A DNA stretch of 22,878 nt from a virus. The stretch is from the IMG/VR virus record IMGVR_UViG_3300000956_000091, positions 1 through 22,878 of that record; one strand, given 5' to 3'. The position numbers were made by a program, and so were the translations under genes. Position 1 is the stretch's first letter; each line of letters begins with the position of its first letter. Of this stretch, positions 19,748 through 22,878 are shown one piece after another. The notes beneath the pieces are model-generated. The model saw nothing but the letters and a program-made list of their open reading frames with translations. It searched no databases and was not told the origin of the DNA.

Positions 19748-20030
19748 AGTCGGCGCTCGTCATCGGCTTCGCGGGCTCCACGGACCAGTCCGGAGCCGCG
19801 CCGGGCGGCAGGTCGAGCCCGAGATCGAGCGGGCCGTGCTCGGCGCCGCACCATCGGCACGTCGTCGGCCGCGGGATCTTCGTGATCGGGTCGGAGCGCA
19901 GCTCGACGAGCGTGTAGCGAGCGCACTTCCGGCACTTCCGGCTGATCTTCTCGACGAGCTTCGTCGGCTTGTCGAGCGACTTGCGCTGCGCCTTGACCCT
20001 CGGACCCTTCTTCGTTCGTGGAGAAGCCAC
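19740..20030 (-). CDS. Zinc-ribbon protein of unknown function
   Basis: 96 residues from a GTG with AAGGAG 7 nt upstream. The basic N-terminus (KKGPRVKAQRKSLDKPTK) is followed by two CxxC knuckles (RKCRKCARY and TTCRWCGAEHG), consistent with a zinc ribbon that binds nucleic acid. It lies directly after the putative replication initiator gene. Confidence 0.72.
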   Translation of the reverse strand: MASPRTKKGPRVKAQRKSLDKPTKLVEKISRKCRKCARYTLVELRSDPITKIPRPTTCRWCGAEHGPLDLGLDLPPGAAPDWSVEPAKPMTSADYD

Positions 20031-20031
20031 G

Positions 20032-21006
20032 TCATGACTCCTTCGATAGCCCCTGACCGTCAGGGATAGGCGGACGGCCGTCCGGGTGGCGGTCCCGATC
20101 GGGGAGCGAAGGAGTGAGCTTCGACCCTCTACCGGCTGCAGGGTCCGTGACCGACCTTGCGACTGCAGACACCGGGCTCGTCGCCGAGCCGTCCGGGACG
20201 GACGTTACCACGTCTCCGACCTTCGTCATAGCCCCGCCGCGCGAGCCGTTCACAGGCGGCTCGTAGCGGCCTGTCGCGACCAGCGCGGCTCGGAATGCCG
20301 CTTCCTCCGGCGTCGGCTCTCTGCGTCGCTTCTCGGCGGCCCTGACGGTCGCCTGCTCCATGCGCTCGGCCTGTTTCGCGAGCCGGGCCGAGACGCGCCC
20401 GAGCAGCCCGTTCTCGGTGCCCACCTTCGCCTCGACTTCGAGCGCCGCGATCACGTTGATGATGCCGTGCCGATCTTCGAGATCACGGAGCCACGAGCCC
20501 GACTTGCCGCCCCACGGCCGGACCTGTGTCAGCTCGTAGAAGCGATCGAGCGAGTCGCGCTCGTCGCCGTTCACAGCTACAGCTCCGTTCTCCTTCTCCG
20601 TAGAGATAGATATAGACGTAGAGGGTAGAGAGCCATGTTCCGCTGTGTTCGTGAACGGTTCGGGAACAGTTCGCGAACTGTTATCCACACGTTCCGCACC
20701 GTTTTCCTTCGGCGACTTCCGCTCGGTGGACAGCACGCCCGACTGATAGGTGCTCCACCCGACGATCTCGATCGAACCGTCCGCCTGCTCGGCTAGGTCA
20801 CCCTCCGAGAAGAGGAAGTCGGCCGCGTCCTGACCGAGCTTGCCGATGACAGCCCGACGGCTCGGAAGCATGCCGCGAGGCGAGTTCCTGACGCCCCATG
20901 CGAGCGCCTCGATGAACGCCCGGAACTGAGCGTCGGTGTAGTGGACCTTCCGGTCGACGACGTCGCCGTAGACCTTGAACCACGGTCCGAGTGATTGCCT
21001 TCGCAT
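20032..21006 (-). CDS. Putative phage replication initiator (winged-helix/replisome organiser type)
   Basis: 324 residues from ATG 21006 (a TTG seven codons earlier is possible). The N-terminal 100 residues look like a winged-helix DNA-binding domain of phage replisome organisers (WFKVYGDVVDRKVHYTD, FIEALAWGVRN, RRAVIGKLG, EIVGWSTYQ). A Ser/Thr-rich linker follows, then a helical segment (DRFYELTQVRPW to RLAKQAERMEQATV) and a disordered, basic C-terminus. The gene carries origin-like repeats in the linker, as in lambda-type initiators whose origin lies in their own gene. The identity is inferred from fold pattern and origin, not a firm family match. Confidence 0.62.
   Translation of the reverse strand: MRRQSLGPWFKVYGDVVDRKVHYTDAQFRAFIEALAWGVRNSPRGMLPSRRAVIGKLGQDAADFLFSEGDLAEQADGSIEIVGWSTYQSGVLSTERKSPKENGAERVDNSSRTVPEPFTNTAEHGSLPSTSISISTEKENGAVAVNGDERDSLDRFYELTQVRPWGGKSGSWLRDLEDRHGIINVIAALEVEAKVGTENGLLGRVSARLAKQAERMEQATVRAAEKRRREPTPEEAAFRAALVATGRYEPPVNGSRGGAMTKVGDVVTSVPDGSATSPVSAVARSVTDPAAGRGSKLTPSLPDRDRHPDGRPPIPDGQGLSKES
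20583..20636. other. AT-richer tract beside the iterons (candidate DNA-unwinding element)
   Basis: In a strongly GC-rich genome this stretch holds GTAGAG-ATAGATATAGAC-GTAGAG-GGTAGAG. It encodes the linker of the initiator. Its place next to the repeats and DnaA box fits an unwinding element, by analogy to known origins. Confidence 0.5.
20637..20700. repeat. Iteron-like array of GTTCNNGAAC units
   Basis: Three near-perfect palindromes, GTTCGTGAAC (20647), GTTCGGGAAC (20658) and GTTCGCGAAC (20669), are spaced exactly 11 bp. The same 11-bp register continues with GTT of a DnaA box (20680) and GTTCCGCACC (20691), and GTTCCGCTGT (20637) lies 10 bp before the first. Spacing of one helical turn puts all units on one face of DNA, as expected for an initiator-binding array. 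Confidence 0.68.
20681..20689 (+). promoter_or_regulatory. Consensus DnaA box
   Basis: TTATCCACA matches the bacterial DnaA-box consensus (TTATNCACA) and sits in the iteron register. It suggests that host DnaA helps to open the phage origin. Confidence 0.68.
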
Positions 21007-21105
21007 CCCCGTAGTGACCTCTCGCAAGTCGGGCGGCCGGGACGCTTGCGATCGCCCCGGCCCCCGAGATCCTGTCGTTCAGCTCGCGCCGCCGACGGCC
21101 GTAGC

Positions 21106-21399
21106 CTACACGGACGGCTCGCGCCGGGCGAGCCACGAGCGCTCGAAGATCCGAAGCTCACGGCTCACGTTGACGTTCGCGTTGTGGCACTCGGCGACCG
21201 TGTGCAGCTCGTCGTCGGGCGCCTTCCGCCCGTAGGCGTTCTCGCCCTCCGCGGGCACGTGCGCCAGTTCGAGCCTGCCGAGATCCGTCGGCTCGTGCGG
21301 CGTGCCCCACGTGTCCCGGCACTCGTGCGGCATCGGTGCCATGTACGCGACGCAGACTCGATCGCGGTCGACGATCACGTAGTGGCGCAGCTCGCGCAT
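21106..21399 (-). CDS. HNH-like endonuclease-family protein
   Basis: 97 residues from ATG 21399; a longer start at 21474 would overlap the upstream gene by 65 nt and is less likely. Pattern HYVIVDRDRVCVAY, HECRDTWG, LELAHVPAEG, GRKAPDDELHTVAECHNANVN: a His-Val motif (H47) and a Cys-His-x2-Asn (C71/H72/N75), with C16 and C27, resemble a degenerate HNH/zinc fold seen in small phage proteins. Nuclease activity is not certain because the motif is not fully canonical. Confidence 0.6.
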   Translation of the reverse strand: MRELRHYVIVDRDRVCVAYMAPMPHECRDTWGTPHEPTDLGRLELAHVPAEGENAYGRKAPDDELHTVAECHNANVNVSRELRIFERSWLARREPSV

Positions 21400-21409
21400 G
21401 GTGCACGGC

Positions 21410-22102
21410 TTACCCCGGAGCTTCGGGCTCGGCTTCTCCGGCTTCTGGCGCTTCAAGAGCTTCGGGAACAGCATCGGGGATCTCCATCTCGAACATCGGG
21501 CGAAGGTCGGACTGCGGGATCAGGTGGCGCGAGACGTCGAGCGTGTAGCCCATGACGAGCGCGCCCTTCGGGTGCCAGTACCGCTCGATCATGCCCTCCT
21601 TGCCCGGCAGCCAGCCGATCAGCCTGTACGTCGGGAACTTCCCGACGACGAGAACGTAGCGCCGCGAGCCCTTGTCGTACTCGTACAGCGACAACATGCC
21701 GTCGCCCCGGCGGACGTTGCGGACCTCGACGTCCGTGCCCACGTCGGGCAGGCGGCGGATGCCGCGGTTCCATTCGAGCCCCGTCCACCGAGCGACGAAC
21801 AGCTCGGCCCCGAGCCCGTCGGTCACGACGTCGATGATCGACCGACCGCGAGCCCGGTACTTCATGTGCGCGTCCTTGTCGGCCTCGTATCGCGCGGCGA
21901 CCTTCTTCGCGACCGGCAGCAGAAGCTTCTGATCAGCGGGGTCGAGCGTGCCGTGCATCGGCTTGAAGCGGCCCGTCGCCATCCGGTGCGCCGGGTGCAC
22001 GAGATCGCCCGGCCAGATCGGCGCGTGCGAGCAGGCGTACTTCGGGCTGCCGTCGTTGAACGATCCGCTCGGAGCGGCGCCACAGCTCGCGCACGGGATC
22101 AC
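21410..22102 (-). CDS. Zinc-site protein with conserved EVR core (possible nuclease fold)
   Basis: 230 residues from a GTG overlapping the preceding stop by 4 nt. N-terminal CASC plus a later Cys-Ser-His give a likely zinc knuckle. The C-terminal half (GLGAELFVARWTGLEWN, DVGTDVEVRNVRRGDGML, RYVLVVGKFPTYRLIGWLPG) follows a widespread phage family of unknown function. A D..EVR strand pair followed by a VLV strand is reminiscent of PD-(D/E)XK folds, but Arg replaces the usual Lys, so catalysis is only a hypothesis. Pro/Glu-rich C-terminus. Confidence 0.68.
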   Translation of the reverse strand: MIPCASCGAAPSGSFNDGSPKYACSHAPIWPGDLVHPAHRMATGRFKPMHGTLDPADQKLLLPVAKKVAARYEADKDAHMKYRARGRSIIDVVTDGLGAELFVARWTGLEWNRGIRRLPDVGTDVEVRNVRRGDGMLSLYEYDKGSRRYVLVVGKFPTYRLIGWLPGKEGMIERYWHPKGALVMGYTLDVSRHLIPQSDLRPMFEMEIPDAVPEALEAPEAGEAEPEAPG

Positions 22103-22329
22103 GACGGCGTCGCTTCGCGCTCCATGCGCTTGCACTCGATCTTCGCCATGTCGGGATCGTCGACGACGACGAAGCCGTTCAGCGCGAGCGCCATCTGCAG
22201 CGCGTCGCCGACGGCTGCCATGTTGCCGCCCGGATGCTGACGGAGCACGTCGGCATGACCGTCAACGGCGTTCTCGACCGTCGCCACGGCACGCCCGAGC
22301 CGTCGGAGCTGCGCGTGCGTCATCGTCAT
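22099..22329 (-). CDS. 76-residue protein of unknown function
   Basis: 76 residues; its ATG overlaps the upstream stop by 4 nt and its stop overlaps the next GTG by 4 nt. Helix-rich (AQLRRLGRAVATVENAV, GDALQMALALNG), ending in a short strand (FVVVDD) and a basic tail. No motif recognised. Confidence 0.65.
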   Translation of the reverse strand: MTMTHAQLRRLGRAVATVENAVDGHADVLRQHPGGNMAAVGDALQMALALNGFVVVDDPDMAKIECKRMEREATPS

Positions 22330-22766
22330 TCGGTCTTTCCTTCGCTGGCGCTCTCGGAGAGACGGGCGTTGATTTCACGGGTAAGCGCCCGGAGGAAGTC
22401 CGGCGTGGTGTGCGTTGCGAGTGATGCGGCCTGATAAGCGTCCGTGACCGCTGCCACGTCGAGGCTCCCGTCGCTGGCGGCACGTTCCGCGAGCATCTGG
22501 CGAAGCATGTCGTTCTCGCGTTTCAGGCCAGCCCAGCGGTCGTCGCTGGCGGCAGGGGTAGCGGCGATGGCGGCGCGGGCCTGTTTCCGAACCTCAGCGA
22601 TGTTCTCGGTGTCGCCTGCGCTCAGGCGCTCGCCACTGGCGATAACGGACTGCATGAACGCCATCTCGCGGAGTGCCGCTTCAAGCGCCGCTCGCAGTCC
22701 CGGCTCGTCAGTCGTGGCGGGCATGATCGGATCGAGTCGAACCCAGCGGCCCCTACCCACGTTCAT
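22326..22766 (-). CDS. Coiled-coil protein of unknown function
   Basis: 146 residues from ATG 22766, with GGGAG 7 nt upstream; starts at 22814 (TTG) and 22724 (ATG) are alternatives. Largely helical with coiled-coil character (LRAALEAALREMAFMQSVI, RKQARAAIAA, LKRENDMLRQMLAERAASDG). It overlaps the upstream gene by 14 nt. No family recognised. Confidence 0.66.
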   Translation of the reverse strand: MNVGRGRWVRLDPIMPATTDEPGLRAALEAALREMAFMQSVIASGERLSAGDTENIAEVRKQARAAIAATPAASDDRWAGLKRENDMLRQMLAERAASDGSLDVAAVTDAYQAASLATHTTPDFLRALTREINARLSESASEGKTE

Positions 22767-22878
22767 TCCCTCGCTCCCGCCGCAGTCGATCGGCCTCGGC
22801 TCGGTCGTATTCAAGCGCCTTAGCGCGAACGCGCGGGTCGAGACTCTCGCGCCTGTGGTCCTCGTGGCGGCTGCGCGT
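22753..22878 (-). CDS. C-terminal end of a charged protein (partial at right edge)
   Basis: The last 41 codons of a gene that begins outside the window, ending with TAG at 22753-22755. The visible part is very charged (SRHEDHRRESLDPRVRAKAL, RAEADRLRRERGNERG), consistent with a helical or nucleic-acid-binding tail. Function cannot be judged from this fragment. Confidence 0.5.
   Translation of the reverse strand, partial: TRSRHEDHRRESLDPRVRAKALEYDRAEADRLRRERGNERG

Noticed and set aside
1390-21935. GAAGCTTC as a genome-wide regulatory repeat
   Set aside because: Many copies (for example near 1390, 13530, 14265, 16310, 21930) are inside genes and simply encode Lys-Leu-Leu or similar; only the two copies in promoter spacers have regulatory context.

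Overview
The window is a high-GC, tightly packed piece of a tailed-phage (or prophage) genome. Every gene I can support lies on the minus strand, so transcription runs from base 22878 towards base 1. Many neighbouring genes overlap by 4 nt (ATGA or GTGA), which explains the many GTG starts and suggests widespread translational coupling. No integrase, repressor, tRNA, CRISPR array or insertion sequence is visible. Host identity cannot be read from the sequence. Shine-Dalgarno sites (AGGAG type), TTGACA-type promoters and a consensus DnaA box show bacterial signals, and the GC content would fit an actinobacterial or similar high-GC host.

Right part (22878 to about 15.5 kb): early or accessory genes. 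These are a coiled-coil protein, a zinc-site protein with a conserved EVR motif, an HNH-like protein, and a putative replication initiator whose gene carries an origin-like array (11-bp-spaced GTTCNNGAAC repeats, a DnaA box and an AT-richer tract at 20583-20701). Then come a zinc ribbon protein, a RusA-like Holliday-junction resolvase, a LuxR-type HTH protein, a ParB/Srx-domain protein and a string of small unknown or zinc-binding proteins. One is a 53-residue membrane protein with a GTG start (16685-16846).

Middle (15.5 to 9.7 kb): DNA packaging. A small terminase is followed by the ATPase half of the large terminase (14139-14984). The nuclease half lies about 2.1 kb further on (11287-12069). 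Between the halves sit six genes, mostly envelope-type: a tiny basic protein, a CAP-domain protein with a hydrophobic N-terminus, a membrane-anchored coiled coil, a soluble coiled coil, a three-helix membrane protein and a proline-rich protein with a membrane helix at each end. The portal protein follows. This split terminase with an embedded envelope cassette is the most unusual gene arrangement here.

Between portal and head genes (9.7 to 7.9 kb) lie four small genes of unknown function. Two start behind very similar promoters. Each promoter has an 18-bp operator-like palindrome GTCAAG-N6-CTTGAC over its -35 box, GAAGCTTC in the spacer and a second 15-bp inverted repeat near +1. A hairpin closes the segment. 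This looks like a separately controlled moron-like insertion in the late operon.

Left part (7.9 kb to 1): head and connector genes. They are a Mu F-like head protein fused to an HExxH metallopeptidase-like domain, an 87-residue protein, a scaffold-like protein, the major capsid protein (with an unexpected N-terminal hydrophobic segment), an unknown virion-region protein, a DnaT-like connector, an HK97 gp10-like protein, a tail-terminator-like protein, a small tail/fibre protein, a secreted four-cysteine protein, and a surface protein ending at the window edge in 20-residue Gly/Ser/Ala repeats. No tail tube, tape measure, chaperone or endolysin gene is visible.
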